Source: FACHB-T130 sp042747725 (GTDB lineage Bacteria > Cyanobacteriota > Cyanobacteriia > Cyanobacteriales > FACHB-T130). Taken from it: 64,000 bases of DNA. Below the pieces are notes generated by a model that saw only the letters and a program-made list of their open reading frames with translations, did no database searches and was not told the origin of the DNA. The translations under genes and the position numbers were made by a program. Positions 51,922 through 61,999 of the stretch are shown piece by piece (the stretch's first letter is position 1; each line of letters starts with the position of its first letter). The stretch spans positions 1 to 64,000 of the forward strand of contig NZ_JBHZGO010000113.1 of the NCBI RefSeq assembly GCF_042747725.1, in the 5' to 3' direction.

Positions 51922-52225
51922 AGCAGTCTCCTCAATATTTTCTTTCTTGCTGAATCCTACCAATTGTTAAAGAATAGTATGGTCACATTGCTAACATCTT
52001 TGGCATCCCGCTGAAGTAAATCTATACAATGTTTGCTAAGCGAGAAATATCCGCCAAAAGAAGTGTGCAGCCTGAACTTAGGGGTATGCCTTTCGGTAAA
52101 ATTTACATCAGGATGACCAATTCAAAAAACAGGGATGCTATTTTTAACAATTTTTTTTAATTGGATTACAAATTTTTGCATGAGAAGTCAACGGCTGGCT
52201 TAAACCGTTCCAATCTTGGTGCATC
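51922..52225. other. Spacer, no feature recognised
   Basis: 304 bp, AT-rich. Nothing beyond scattered A/T tracts is seen. It separates the small minus-strand gene from the EamA remnant. Confidence 0.3.
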
Positions 52226-52453
52226 GTGGAAGTCATCGCCATAACCGCCTTATTCAGCACCTATCTCGGCATCTGGCTGCAACAAACTTCTCTGAAATTC
52301 GCCCCCGCCGGAATTGCCCAAACGCTAAGTTCTACTAGCCCTTTGTTTATTTTACCTCTAGCGATTTGGATGGGTAATGTTGTCAGTTTTCGAGCTATCT
52401 TAGGCGTTTTAGTTGCACTAGGCGGTGTCGCGGTGCTATTTAGCCTCCGGTAG
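52226..52453 (+). pseudogene. EamA/DMT-family transporter, C-terminal remnant
   Basis: 75 codons from a GTG encode FSTYLGIWLQQTSLKFAPAG, IAQTLSSTSPLFILPLAI and a final VALGGVAVLFSLR, which are the last two to three helices of a ten-helix EamA permease. The front of the gene is missing; stops occur in frame upstream. About 80 bp further on (52530-52590) there is another, more decayed copy of the LFSTYLGIWLQQTS coding sequence, with a stop. The region is therefore a decayed, partly duplicated transporter gene. Confidence 0.65.
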
Positions 52454-52632
52454 GAATAGGTGTTTGGTTGGGAAGCGATCGCTACTTTCTGGGTATAGAA
52501 TGGCTCAAGCGATCACTTTAGCTGTCTTTGCCAGTATCTACAATTGACATCTGGCTACAACAGAGTTTCGCCAAATACATCGCTGTACTATTTTGCTTTA
52601 GTAGAGCATTAATTTAAGAAAGAAACTAATTG

Positions 52633-53526
52633 ATGGAGTTAGAGATGTTTGGTGGTAATTGGACAACTGACAAATTGGAACGTGTACGCAAATACCTCAA
52701 AGCATATACAACAATTATGAGGAATCAGAAGTTCAAGCAATATATGTACATAGATGCCTTTGCAGGAACTGGATGGCTAACGCTTAAGCAGAATGAGCAA
52801 TCAGAACAGCAATCACAATTATCGCTATTCACCGGGACTTTTGAAGAAGAATCAAAGAAAAACTTACAAGGTTCTGCACGAATTGCGCTTCAAGTCAATC
52901 CCGAATTTACAAAATATATCTTTGTGGAAAGAGATAAAAAAAGATTTGAAGAGCTAGAAACCTTAAAACTGGACTTTCCCAACAGAGATATTTTATTAAA
53001 GAATTCAGATGCAAACTTGTTTATCAGAGAAATTTGTGATAGCCAGAATTGGCTTGAAAAAAGTGAGCGTGCTGTTTTATTTTTAGATCCTTATGGGATG
53101 CAAGTTCCTTGGCAGACAGTTGAAGCTATTGCCCGAACACAAGCTATTGATCTCTGGTATCTTTTTCCAATAGGTATAGCACTCAATAGACTTCTTAAAA
53201 AAGACGGCAAAATTAATGATTCATGCCGCAAGAAAATAGATATAATAATTGGTACAGACGATTGGTACAACTTGTTTTATGCAGAAGAAAGAAGAGTAGG
53301 ATTATTTGGAGAAGAAACAGTCATAGTGAAAAAGGCAAATTTTGATTCGTTAAAAAGTTATTTTATTGAACGCTTAAAGACTATATTTGCGGGAGTTGCA
53401 GATAATCCAAGACTTTTATTTACTTCTAAGAATAACCCTCTATATCTTCTATGTTTTGCATCTAGCAATCAACGGGGAACACCGACCGCCATTAAAATCG
53501 CTCAAGATATATTGAGGAGAGAATAA
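52633..53526 (+). CDS. tcmP: Three-Cys-motif partner protein TcmP
   Basis: About 298 residues. N-terminal NWTTDKLERVRKYLKAYTT and YIDAFAGTGW resemble a SAM-dependent methyltransferase motif I, and AVLFLDPYGMQVPW resembles motif IV with DPYG, as in the TcmP family. This family is always found beside a small three-Cys protein, which here is the next gene with no gap. The pair is mobile and sporadic; roles in nucleic-acid modification or phage defence have been proposed, none proven to my knowledge. ATG 52633 (MELEMFGGNW) is taken; ATG 52645 is an alternative. AT-rich relative to the surroundings. Confidence 0.85.
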   Translation: MELEMFGGNWTTDKLERVRKYLKAYTTIMRNQKFKQYMYIDAFAGTGWLTLKQNEQSEQQSQLSLFTGTFEEESKKNLQGSARIALQVNPEFTKYIFVERDKKRFEELETLKLDFPNRDILLKNSDANLFIREICDSQNWLEKSERAVLFLDPYGMQVPWQTVEAIARTQAIDLWYLFPIGIALNRLLKKDGKINDSCRKKIDIIIGTDDWYNLFYAEERRVGLFGEETVIVKKANFDSLKSYFIERLKTIFAGVADNPRLLFTSKNNPLYLLCFASSNQRGTPTAIKIAQDILRRE

Positions 53527-54312
53527 ATGAACACAAAATCACATATTGAATGGACTGAGGTTACTTGGAATCCTCTAACAGGCTGTACAAAGATAAGTCC
53601 TGGGTGCAGTCACTGTTACGCTGAGAGAATGGCGTTGCGTCTTCAAGCAATGGGGCAACCCAATTATAAAAATGGTTTTAAGGTCACATTACATGAACAT
53701 ACATTGGAGTTGCCAGTACACTGGAAGAAGCCGAGAACTATATTTGTAAACTCAATGAGTGATTTATTTCATAGGGATGTGTCCATTGAGTTTATTAGGA
53801 AAGTTTTTGAAGTGATGCAAAAAGCTCATTGGCATCGTTTTCAAATTTTAACTAAAAGATCAGAGCGACTTATAGAAATAAGCGATGAACTCCCTTGGAT
53901 GCCTAATATTTGGATGGGAGTGAGTGTTGAAAATCAGAACTACATATTTCGGATCGATCACCTGCGTCAAAGTGGAGCAAAAATCAAGTTTCTCTCTCTT
54001 GAACCCCTTTTAGGACCATTACATGACCTCAATTTGACAGGAATAGATTGGGTCATTGTCGGAGGTGAGTCGGGACCCAAAGCTAGACATATAGACCCAG
54101 CATGGGTTATTGATATCCGCGATCAATGTCAAAAGGCTGAAGTGCCTTTCTTTTTCAAACAATGGGGCGGAACTAATAAAAAGAAAGCTGGGCGATTACT
54201 TGAAGACCGGACATGGGATGAAATGCCTATCACTCAGCAAATCGTAAGGGATTCTAAGCAGCACTTTGAGTCGGCTATCAGACCAGAGCCACCTAAAATG
54301 GTTCTCACTTAA
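53527..54312 (+). CDS. Phage Gp37/Gp68-family three-Cys protein (DUF5131), radical-SAM-like
   Basis: 261 residues. The motif GCTKISPGCSHCYAERMA holds cysteines 20, 27 and 30 (C-x6-C-x2-C), and the chain continues with FVNSMSDLFH, FQILTKRSERL, WMGVSVENQ and IVGGESGPKARH, which mark the Gp37/Gp68 family, likely to bind an iron-sulfur cluster and SAM. Its ATG begins immediately after the tcmP stop, so the two are translated together. Family is found in phages and islands. Probable function: radical-SAM modification of a nucleic acid or nucleotide, inferred from motif and partner only. Confidence 0.85.
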   Translation: MNTKSHIEWTEVTWNPLTGCTKISPGCSHCYAERMALRLQAMGQPNYKNGFKVTLHEHTLELPVHWKKPRTIFVNSMSDLFHRDVSIEFIRKVFEVMQKAHWHRFQILTKRSERLIEISDELPWMPNIWMGVSVENQNYIFRIDHLRQSGAKIKFLSLEPLLGPLHDLNLTGIDWVIVGGESGPKARHIDPAWVIDIRDQCQKAEVPFFFKQWGGTNKKKAGRLLEDRTWDEMPITQQIVRDSKQHFESAIRPEPPKMVLT

Positions 54313-54342
54313 ACTTCGCTCGCACTCTCCCCTTAACTTAAA

Positions 54343-55258
54343 TCAAACCGCTGCTTTAGCCGCAAAGCGTCCTGTATTCCGGATAGCATCTAGAAATGCA
54401 TAGACGGCTGGAGTATGAAGGGCATTTGCTAGAAGCGCTACCCCAATTACCCGCTCTAGAGGTGCTGGCAAGCTGCACACGCGCACCCCAGCGGGTACAG
54501 GTTCGGCAGCCAGACGAGGGAGAATTGCCGCCCCTAAACCTTGGGAAACCATGCTGACGATGGTGGAGTCTTCTTTAATTTCATAAGCAATGTTGAGCGG
54601 GTATTCTGCAATTGACAAATATTTGCGAATCCACTCATTGCAGGGAATGCCAGAACTAATAATTAAAGGATAAGTGGCTAACTGCTTCCAGGTAATTTTG
54701 GCACTTCTTAAATTAGTTTTTGGCGGGAGTAGGAGAACATAATCATCCCGCAAAATTTCCCAAGTTTCAAATTCATGTGCCTGCAGGTAAATAGATAAAG
54801 CCAATATCGGCATAACCTGCACGCAAAGCATCTCCTACACGCGAGTAGTCATCACCATCAACGATGCTCACAGTAATATTGGGGAAGCAACTGCGAAATC
54901 GAGCGATCGCTGTTGGGAGAATATGAGTCGCCACACTCCGAAAACAGGCAACCCGCACGTTTCCACCCTGTAAGCCTTTTTCTAAATTGGCTTCCTTCTC
55001 CATTGCTTCTAAAAGTTGTAGCAATTTACGACCATGAGCCGTAACTCCCTCTCCGACTGGGGTGAGACGCGCTCCATAACGACCGCGAGCCAGTAATACG
55101 ACTCCCAATTCTTCTTCAAGACTCGCTATCGCATGACTGACTGCTGACTGCGATACCTCCAACTGCAAGGCTGATAAGCTGAAGTTGCCGTAGTCTGCCA
55201 CTGCGACTAAAGCACGAATCTGGGAAAGCTTCATCCGGCTTCTATTGATTTCATTCAT
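54343..55258 (-). pseudogene. LysR-family transcriptional regulator, frameshifted
   Basis: The 5' frame (54773-55258) encodes the winged HTH (SQIRALVAVADYGNFSLSAL, VSQSAVSHAIASLEEELGV) and the first part of the substrate-binding domain to ADIGFIYLP. The 3' frame (54343 to about 54790) carries on with AHEFETWEILRDDYVLLLPP to the end of the domain. They overlap by frames and join cleanly if one base is removed near 54781-54790 (CCTGCAGGCACATGAA). Whole length would be about 304 residues, normal for LysR. Either a recent inactivation or a sequencing error. Start at 55258; ATG 55234 is an alternative. Confidence 0.85.
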
Positions 55259-55656
55259 GGCGGTTATGCAAGCGGTGTATGCATTGTCGCAAACCCAGTT
55301 AAATCATTTCATCTTTATATATGAATTTTATTCATAGAAGCTATGCAAATATTGCTTTGTCTATCAAATAACCAAAAGTTACATTTAATTTGTCAGCGAA
55401 TTTAGGTTGTGCAATCTAGAATTTTTGGTTGGCTTGGTCGGTATTTTCCAGGTTTTTCTCTAGTTCCACATCACCCATTCAGGTGATTCTACTGGAGGAA
55501 GTAACCTTCTAATCTTCAACTGTACTCTGAAATTAATATTCATCAGTTGCGGCGGAATCAATGCCGAGAACCTTGCTAAGCAAATAAGTTTGTCAAGCGT
55601 ACTTTTGTGCAGCACAATCCGAAATTCATTCTACCTTGAATCCGAAGAGATTTATT
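55259..55656. other. Non-coding spacer between divergent genes
   Basis: About 398 bp, AT-rich, between the broken LysR gene and a small plus-strand gene; expected to hold the LysR operator. No T-N11-A site could be singled out with confidence. No repeats seen. Confidence 0.35.
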
Positions 55657-55956
55657 ATGAAAACTTCAGAAAATTGTTTTGATAGAGAAAGGCTAGAAGC
55701 TCTTTACATTCAAGAGGAGCAGCCTGTCAAGGAAACCAAAGTATTTTCTATTCTGAATAGTATTTGGCAGCATTTAGTTACATTCTTTACTAAGGAGCCA
55801 GAACTAAAAGTTTGGAAGCGTTCCGACCGCTTTGGGAATATCTGGTGGGAAGCCTACGATCCTTTCAGCGGCAGCTCTGCAACTTTTGGTTGTGAAGTTG
55901 ATATGCTGGAATGGATTGAAAGAAGGTACCACAGAAACAATAATTCAATGTTTTGA
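55657..55956 (+). CDS. Uncharacterised small protein
   Basis: About 99 residues, from ATG 55657 (MKTSENCFDRERLEALYIQE) with the ribosome site AAGAGA. The C-terminal half is rich in aromatic and charged residues (WKRSDRFGNIWWEAYDPFSG, DMLEWIERRYH). Small proteins of this type are scattered in cyanobacteria. No function can be assigned. Confidence 0.6.
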   Translation: MKTSENCFDRERLEALYIQEEQPVKETKVFSILNSIWQHLVTFFTKEPELKVWKRSDRFGNIWWEAYDPFSGSSATFGCEVDMLEWIERRYHRNNNSMF

Positions 55957-56138
55957 AATAAGACAAAACATTAGAATCAGGGAGCTTAAAGTTAGCTTTA
56001 GCTCAACTGGATATTGATTTTAAACCGTTGAAATGGGTGTAGATACGCGAAATAGTTATCTAGATTAGCTTGCTCACTAAAGTGAGCAAGTTTCTCATCT
56101 GTCATCAGCATTCTTCTTGCGAAGTATCTTCGATCTCC

Positions 56139-56801
56139 TTATCGCTTAACCGCTAAGGTCAATCCATCTGCTATGGGAACAAGACTCAGAGAAACCCGTT
56201 CATCATGGTGTAATTTTTGATTAAAAGCTCGAATTGCCTGGGTGCTGTTATCCTGAACTTGAGGATCGGCAACTCGTCCACTCCACAAAACATTATCAAT
56301 TGCAATCAAGCCACCGGGACGAAGTAGCTGGAGCGATCGCTCATAATACCCGTCATAATTGCCCTTATCGGCATCAATGAAGGCAAAGTCAAACGGTTCT
56401 GCTTGTCCTTGTGCCAACAATTGATCTAGCGTTTCCAGCGCCGGTGCTAATCGCAGATCGATCTTGTCCGCCACGCCAGCTTCCTGCCAATAGCGCCGCG
56501 CTACCGAGGTGAACTCTTCACTGACATCGCAAGCAATAATCTTGCCATCTGGGGGAAGTGCCAAAGCCACGCACAAAGAACTGTAGCCAGTAAAGACACC
56601 CACTTCCAGCGTTTTCTTTGCCCCCATTAGCTGAACCAACAGCGCCATAAATTGCCCTTGTTCTGGGGAAATCTGCATCATTGCGTAGGGATGATTTGCA
56701 GTTTCTTCCCGCAGACGGCGCAGAATCTCTGGTTCTCGCAACGATGAAGAAAGTAGGTAATCGTAAAGCTGGTCATCTAAGCCAAGGGTCTTTTTTGACA
56801 T
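56139..56801 (-). CDS. Class I SAM-dependent O-methyltransferase (caffeoyl-CoA OMT type)
   Basis: About 220 residues from ATG 56801 (MSKKTLGLDDQLYDYLL). SAM motif I is TLEVGVFTGYSSL, metal-binding acidic residues are in FDFAFIDADKGNYDGYY and IAIDNVLWSGRV, giving the DAD/DN pattern of cation-dependent catechol O-methyltransferases. Cyanobacterial members methylate ortho-dihydroxy phenolics. Monocistronic; divergent from a small lipoprotein gene at 56888. Confidence 0.9.
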   Translation of the reverse strand: MSKKTLGLDDQLYDYLLSSSLREPEILRRLREETANHPYAMMQISPEQGQFMALLVQLMGAKKTLEVGVFTGYSSLCVALALPPDGKIIACDVSEEFTSVARRYWQEAGVADKIDLRLAPALETLDQLLAQGQAEPFDFAFIDADKGNYDGYYERSLQLLRPGGLIAIDNVLWSGRVADPQVQDNSTQAIRAFNQKLHHDERVSLSLVPIADGLTLAVKR

Positions 56802-56887
56802 GATGGATTTAGAACTCGAAGAACGCACACAGCCTATCCTATCGTTCCGGCTGCGATCCGTAGGAAATAGAGGAGAAGTTAAACGCT

Positions 56888-57295
56888 ATGCTGCGAATTA
56901 TTTTGATAGTGATTTTGCTGGGACTGCTGACAGCTTGCGGCGTTGGTGTAGCAGCACCAAGTGGTCAACTGGTGCAGAAAGCGATCGCGCTTCAAGTCAG
57001 TCAAACCCAAAAGCAGCTGAGTCAGCAGTTATTCCAGCAACCCTCCAGCTTTGAAATCGCTCAAATACGAGTTACTCACGAGGAACCTTTATTGATTCAA
57101 AAGTTACCCGCCTACCACATCCAAGGCACCTACAACTTTACCCTGCAACGTCCCAGCCATCAGATAACTCAACAACAAAACCACTTTGATGTCTACTTGC
57201 AACGCCAAATCGAAGGCAAAACTTGGCGTCTGGCGATTCCTCGATCTACTAGCACAAACACTGAACCGACTTGGCGCACTTGGTTGATTCAATAA
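56888..57295 (+). CDS. Small putative lipoprotein
   Basis: 135 residues. Hydrophobic N-terminus MLRIILIVILLGLLTACG with lipobox LTAC (Cys17), so it is likely to be lipid-anchored. The remainder is a Gln-rich, beta-strand pattern (VHITYNFTLQRP region, DVYLQRQIEGKTWRL). Ribosome site AGAGGAGAAG precedes. No known family; divergent to the methyltransferase. Function unknown. Confidence 0.75.
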   Translation: MLRIILIVILLGLLTACGVGVAAPSGQLVQKAIALQVSQTQKQLSQQLFQQPSSFEIAQIRVTHEEPLLIQKLPAYHIQGTYNFTLQRPSHQITQQQNHFDVYLQRQIEGKTWRLAIPRSTSTNTEPTWRTWLIQ

Positions 57296-57487
57296 ACCAA
57301 TTTTGAGCCATTAATATTTAATAAATTTCTATTATCCTGTCCCATCGTTTTCTTTCTTTCCTTTGCGTTCTTTGCGTCTTTGCGGTTTAAAAATCAAGCC
57401 TCATGTGAAAGTTGCCAAACTAGCACAAATCGCTCTATTGCCACAGCTATCACCAGCCAGGATTGAGGCAATTCCTCGACAGCAGAG

Positions 57488-58267
57488 ATGACTGAGATGT
57501 ATTTCAACTTTATTGGTTTCAGCGTGGGACTGGTGGTTTTGGTGCTGGTGGCTTTTGGCGTATTGCAAGGGGTAAATGTGCCAGCGGGTAACTTTATCGA
57601 TTGGGTAATTGGTGCGGCGAGTTTTTGGTGGCTGCTGGTGATTGTGACAGTTCCGTGGAATATCCATTTTGACGCTAAAGAAGTCATCGCAGAAGCAGCA
57701 CTGTCAACAGAAAAAGGAATTGCGATTGACGAGAAGCAAGTTAAGTATGCCAAAGTTATCGCAAATCGGTCATTTTGGGTAGCGATCGCCCTCCATTTTC
57801 TCTCTGCTGCCGGTCTTTATACTCTAGCCGCAACGGGCATCAGTGCCGTTGGATACGTCAGTTCCGGTGCCGCTTTACTATTAACGGCTTTGCGTCCCGC
57901 CGTGCGAACCTACGAATATTTAGCCGCCCGCTTGTCGATGATTCGCCAAGAATTCCAGTATCCCCGCCAAGATATTTGGGAACTCCGCAATCGCTTTGAT
58001 AATTTAGAGTCTGCCGTCAGGCAATTAGAAGCGCAAATGAATCCTGAAGAAGCATACTCTTTTGTCGCCACTCAACAGCGCTCATTCGATGAGACTCGCA
58101 AAGAATTAGCCCGCCTGAATGCCACAATCGAAGAACTGCGAGCCACAAACCAAGGCGATCACGAGCGCTTATCCAGAGAAGCGAAAAATGCGATCGCTCA
58201 ACTTACAGCAGACGGACAATTTCTCGACCACGTCCGCGAAATTATCCGCTTTTTCAAAACCGCTTAA
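57488..58267 (+). CDS. Membrane protein with C-terminal coiled coil
   Basis: 259 residues. Four hydrophobic segments: FIGFSVGLVVLVLVAFGVL (about 6-30), AASFWWLLVIVTVPWN (37-58), FWVAIALHFLSAAGLYTLA (96-118), and AVGYVSSGAALLLTALRPA (119-140). Residues 150-259 form a coiled coil (FDNLESAVRQLEAQMN, ARLNATIEELRATNQ). The start at 57488 is supported by TTTATTGG-like context only. It looks like a conserved cyanobacterial membrane protein; function unknown. The 3' end leads directly into simple-sequence repeats. Confidence 0.75.
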   Translation: MTEMYFNFIGFSVGLVVLVLVAFGVLQGVNVPAGNFIDWVIGAASFWWLLVIVTVPWNIHFDAKEVIAEAALSTEKGIAIDEKQVKYAKVIANRSFWVAIALHFLSAAGLYTLAATGISAVGYVSSGAALLLTALRPAVRTYEYLAARLSMIRQEFQYPRQDIWELRNRFDNLESAVRQLEAQMNPEEAYSFVATQQRSFDETRKELARLNATIEELRATNQGDHERLSREAKNAIAQLTADGQFLDHVREIIRFFKTA

Positions 58268-58837
<570 letters not shown>

Positions 58838-60175
58838 TTACAATAATCCCGCTGACTCATACAGCCTTCTGAGAGTTGCCTCAATCTTGGTGCCGTACTG
58901 CGGATCTGCCGCCCACCGTCCACTCAACTGAGAAATCAGCGGCGCGACGCCCCGCGTCACAAAGCGAAAGCGCGGATCAACCAGTTCCTGCACCAAAGGC
59001 TCCAAACTCGCGTAAGCTTTCAAGTGTTGGATATGGGCGCGGACGCCAATTCTGGCGCTGGGGAAGGTCGCGCTCTCAGAAGCACCGCCGATCGATCCCA
59101 AAGCGGCAAAATTATTTTGACTGGGCTTAATATCGCCCCCGAAGCGCAAAAAGCCGGTTTCAACACACATTTGACAGAAGGCAATGTCATAGTTGACGCC
59201 CTCGATTGTGGCTTCTTCCCGGTAAAGTTTGGGTAAGTCGGGAAACTGGGCAAGAGCATTCTCATTATTGGCTTTGAGGAACATAATCAGCTGTACCTCA
59301 GAGGTATTGCCATATCCCATAATCCGGTCTAGTTGACCGGGGCAGATGGGTAAAATGGAGCGCAAAGACACGGTGCGGGTGGCGTTGTCCCAAGCAACGG
59401 AGATATTAAAGCTTCGCAGTTCGATGGCTTTGACATAGACAACACCTTGGTAGGGCACGCGGCGGACTGAGGTGTTATTTGTCAAGTCAATCGAGAGCCT
59501 GTCCACTAGGTCGATGGGAATGTAGGCGTTGCTATTGATGAGAACGCCCTTCTCCCCGTAGACCTGGTTGTTAATGTTGATATTGATGGGAGGATAGGTG
59601 GGGGAAGTGCCAGGATCGGGGCTAGGACCACCGCCTCGGCTCCAAGATGCCAATCCGTCTGCAATTCCTAATGCGATGTCGCGGCGGCGATTCTGAATTA
59701 AGAATCGGTCATCCGGGTTAGTGAGATAGCCAACTTCCATCAGCAGGGAGGGAATGAAAGTGTCGCGGCAGAAGCTCAAACGTCCGACGCCGGTGGCGGT
59801 GTCTGGCTTGACTCCCCGGCTGGGCAGCTGGGGAACGCGGCGTAAGAGCGCCAAAAGTAGCAGTTCGGCATTCTGCTTGCGTTCCTCGTTGTTGGCAATG
59901 TAGAAGACCGTAGCGCCACGAGTCGCTGGGTTAGAATAGGCATCGGCATGGATTTCTAGCGCTACGTCGCCGCTACGAGTGCGGGCGTTGATCCAGGAAA
60001 TCGACTGCGCTGAAGTCTGGTCGTCTGGGACAGAAAGAACTTCAAAACCCCGCGATCGCAGTTCTGGTACAATCTGGTCGCGCAGCAGAATCATCTCTTG
60101 AGCCTCTGTGGTGCCACCTGCCTTTCCGCCTGGATCTCCAGCACCATGACCTGCTGAAATAAAAATTCGTCCCAT
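58838..60175 (-). CDS. N-acetylmuramoyl-L-alanine amidase fused to a glucosaminidase-like domain
   Basis: 445 residues. N-terminal Amidase_3 domain (about 1-185): ISAGHGAGDPGGKAGGTTEA with the zinc His, ALEIHADAY, and LMEVGYLTN with the catalytic Glu. A Pro/Gly linker is followed by a beta-rich copper-amine-oxidase-N-like or stalk domain (about 205-280) and a C-terminal Glucosaminidase-like domain (about 300-445; FLKANNENALA, YDIAFCQMCVETGFLRFGGD, AADPQYGTKIEATLRRL). It would cut both peptide and glycan bonds of peptidoglycan. No signal peptide is evident, which is odd for such an enzyme. Confidence 0.85.
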   Translation of the reverse strand: MGRIFISAGHGAGDPGGKAGGTTEAQEMILLRDQIVPELRSRGFEVLSVPDDQTSAQSISWINARTRSGDVALEIHADAYSNPATRGATVFYIANNEERKQNAELLLLALLRRVPQLPSRGVKPDTATGVGRLSFCRDTFIPSLLMEVGYLTNPDDRFLIQNRRRDIALGIADGLASWSRGGGPSPDPGTSPTYPPINININNQVYGEKGVLINSNAYIPIDLVDRLSIDLTNNTSVRRVPYQGVVYVKAIELRSFNISVAWDNATRTVSLRSILPICPGQLDRIMGYGNTSEVQLIMFLKANNENALAQFPDLPKLYREEATIEGVNYDIAFCQMCVETGFLRFGGDIKPSQNNFAALGSIGGASESATFPSARIGVRAHIQHLKAYASLEPLVQELVDPRFRFVTRGVAPLISQLSGRWAADPQYGTKIEATLRRLYESAGLL

Positions 60176-60384
60176 CTTGAAAAATTCCCCCAGCGCTAAA
60201 AGTAATCTATATTAATCAACCACGATAAGGATTTCCGGGTGCTACGGCTAGTCCAACTTGACGCTTCTTCTTTGAGAACGGAAGAGTAAATTGTTCCAGA
60301 CACATATATTAATGGGTACTAAGAAGAAGAAACTGTAAGATTTTCGGTAGGGTAGAGCTGGAAATCATCAATTCATCCCCATAG

Positions 60385-61107
60385 ATGAACAAAATCGTTG
60401 AAGTCTTACCAGATAAAACGGCGCTGATTGAGCGATCGCTCCAAGTGTGCCTCGATCAAATTCACTCTTGCATCGAACAGCGATCGCTCTGTACTATCGC
60501 CTTGTCCGGTGGCAGCACCCCCAAGCCGCTGTATGAAGCGATCGCTACCCAAAATCTGCCTTGGGATAAAATTCACATATTTTGGGGCGATGAACGCTAC
60601 GTGCCGCCAGACCATCCCGATAGTAACCAAAGGATGGCGCGGAGTGCATGGCTGGATAAAGTAAATATCCCAGCCGCCAACATCCACCCCATGCCCACCG
60701 ATGAAGCCGATCCAGCCGTCGCAGCGGATCGGCACGAACAACACATTAAGGAGTTTTTTCAAGTTCAACCCGGTGAATTTCCAGCCATCGATCTAATTTT
60801 GTTGGGGATGGGAGACGACGGACACACGGCTTCTCTATTTCCCCACACAGAAGCATTAAATGTACGAGATCGTCTGATTACTGTTGGCAACAAAGATGGG
60901 CAACCCCGGATCACCTTCACGGCACCCCTGATTAACCAGGCTCGCTGTGTCATATTTGTGGTTGCCGGTGCGAGTAAACGACCAGCCCTAGCTCAGGTTT
61001 TTGCCACGACATCTGACGACCAAAGCTATCCCAGTCGGTTAATCCAGCCCCAAGGAGAACTTTGGTGGCTGTTGGATGAGGCTGCGGGTCTTGAACTAAA
61101 AAGTTAA
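60385..61107 (+). CDS. pgl: 6-phosphogluconolactonase
   Basis: Second step of the oxidative pentose phosphate pathway, cytoplasmic. 240 residues with SGGSTPKPLYEAI, IFWGDERYVPPDHPDSN, GMGDDGHTASLFP and a final LLDEAAG. The start ATG 60385 gives MNKIVEVLPDKTAL, normal. Stand-alone gene, divergent to the amidase. Confidence 0.93.
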   Translation: MNKIVEVLPDKTALIERSLQVCLDQIHSCIEQRSLCTIALSGGSTPKPLYEAIATQNLPWDKIHIFWGDERYVPPDHPDSNQRMARSAWLDKVNIPAANIHPMPTDEADPAVAADRHEQHIKEFFQVQPGEFPAIDLILLGMGDDGHTASLFPHTEALNVRDRLITVGNKDGQPRITFTAPLINQARCVIFVVAGASKRPALAQVFATTSDDQSYPSRLIQPQGELWWLLDEAAGLELKS

Positions 61108-61189
61108 GAAGCCTCGCTATTCAGACTATATTTGAATTTTCACCTTCCACTCCCATCTCTAGGAGGGATACAGCCTGCAAGGAGGTTTT

Positions 61190-61999
61190 ATGATTGTCTG
61201 CCCGAATTGCAATCACCAAAATCCTGATGGAGCAGCCCAGTGCGAGGCTTGCTACACCCCCTTACCCGCCACCACCGCTTGTCCCAACTGTGGCGCACCC
61301 GTTCAAACCGACGCCACCTTCTGCGGTCAGTGTGGTTCTAACCTGCGACCGAGCAGTCCAGGTGAGGTAGGAGCATCGACAGGATTAGACCCGCTCCCCA
61401 GCGTCCCTGACTTAATGGCACCCGATCCTTTAGTGGCACCCGATCCTTTAGTGGCTAGCCCTCAACCATCAATGCCCAGTTCTAGCCCGGACGTACCCGC
61501 TCCGGTGGCACCCGTTCCGGCTACAGTAGTCAGTCAGCCACCCGCACAGGAGGAGGAACAAGCAGAGGAACAAGCAAGCGTCAGTCCACCCCCAGCGGCG
61601 ACTTCTGCTAGCAGCGCTCCACCTGCGATCGCAGCAACTTCCTCTGCTAGCTCAAAAACGCAGCTACAGCAGCAGAATGCTCGTCTTCTGCACATCCAAA
61701 CGGATACGATGATTGAATTGCCAGCACAACTGTCGGTGATTCACATCGGCAAGCCAAATGACCAGATTCCACCTGATATCGATGTTTCAGGGTTCCCCAA
61801 TTCGGAGATTGTTTCTCGGATTCATGCGGATATCCGCGTGGAGGGAGACGCCTTCTACATAGAAGACGTTGGGAGTGCTAATGGCACCTACATTAACCAT
61901 AACCCCCTGCCTAGCGGCAATCGGCACCGTTTAAGAACAGGCGATCGCATTGGCTTAGGCAAAGGCGACAAGATGACATTCTTGTTCCAACTCTCTTAA
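61190..61999 (+). CDS. Zinc-ribbon and FHA-domain protein
   Basis: 269 residues. Two zinc ribbons at the N-terminus (CPNCNHQNPDG...CEAC at about 4-20 and CPNCGAPVQ...CGQCGSNL at about 31-50), a Pro/Ala/Ser-rich linker (55-155), then an FHA domain (about 165-265) with IGKPNDQ, SRIHADIRV and GSANGTYIN, whose Ser, His and Asn-Gly bind phosphothreonine. Ribosome site CAAGGAGGTTTT. Such proteins link Ser/Thr-kinase signalling to partners; no kinase is adjacent. A second FHA gene follows at 62465. Confidence 0.9.
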   Translation: MIVCPNCNHQNPDGAAQCEACYTPLPATTACPNCGAPVQTDATFCGQCGSNLRPSSPGEVGASTGLDPLPSVPDLMAPDPLVAPDPLVASPQPSMPSSSPDVPAPVAPVPATVVSQPPAQEEEQAEEQASVSPPPAATSASSAPPAIAATSSASSKTQLQQQNARLLHIQTDTMIELPAQLSVIHIGKPNDQIPPDIDVSGFPNSEIVSRIHADIRVEGDAFYIEDVGSANGTYINHNPLPSGNRHRLRTGDRIGLGKGDKMTFLFQLS

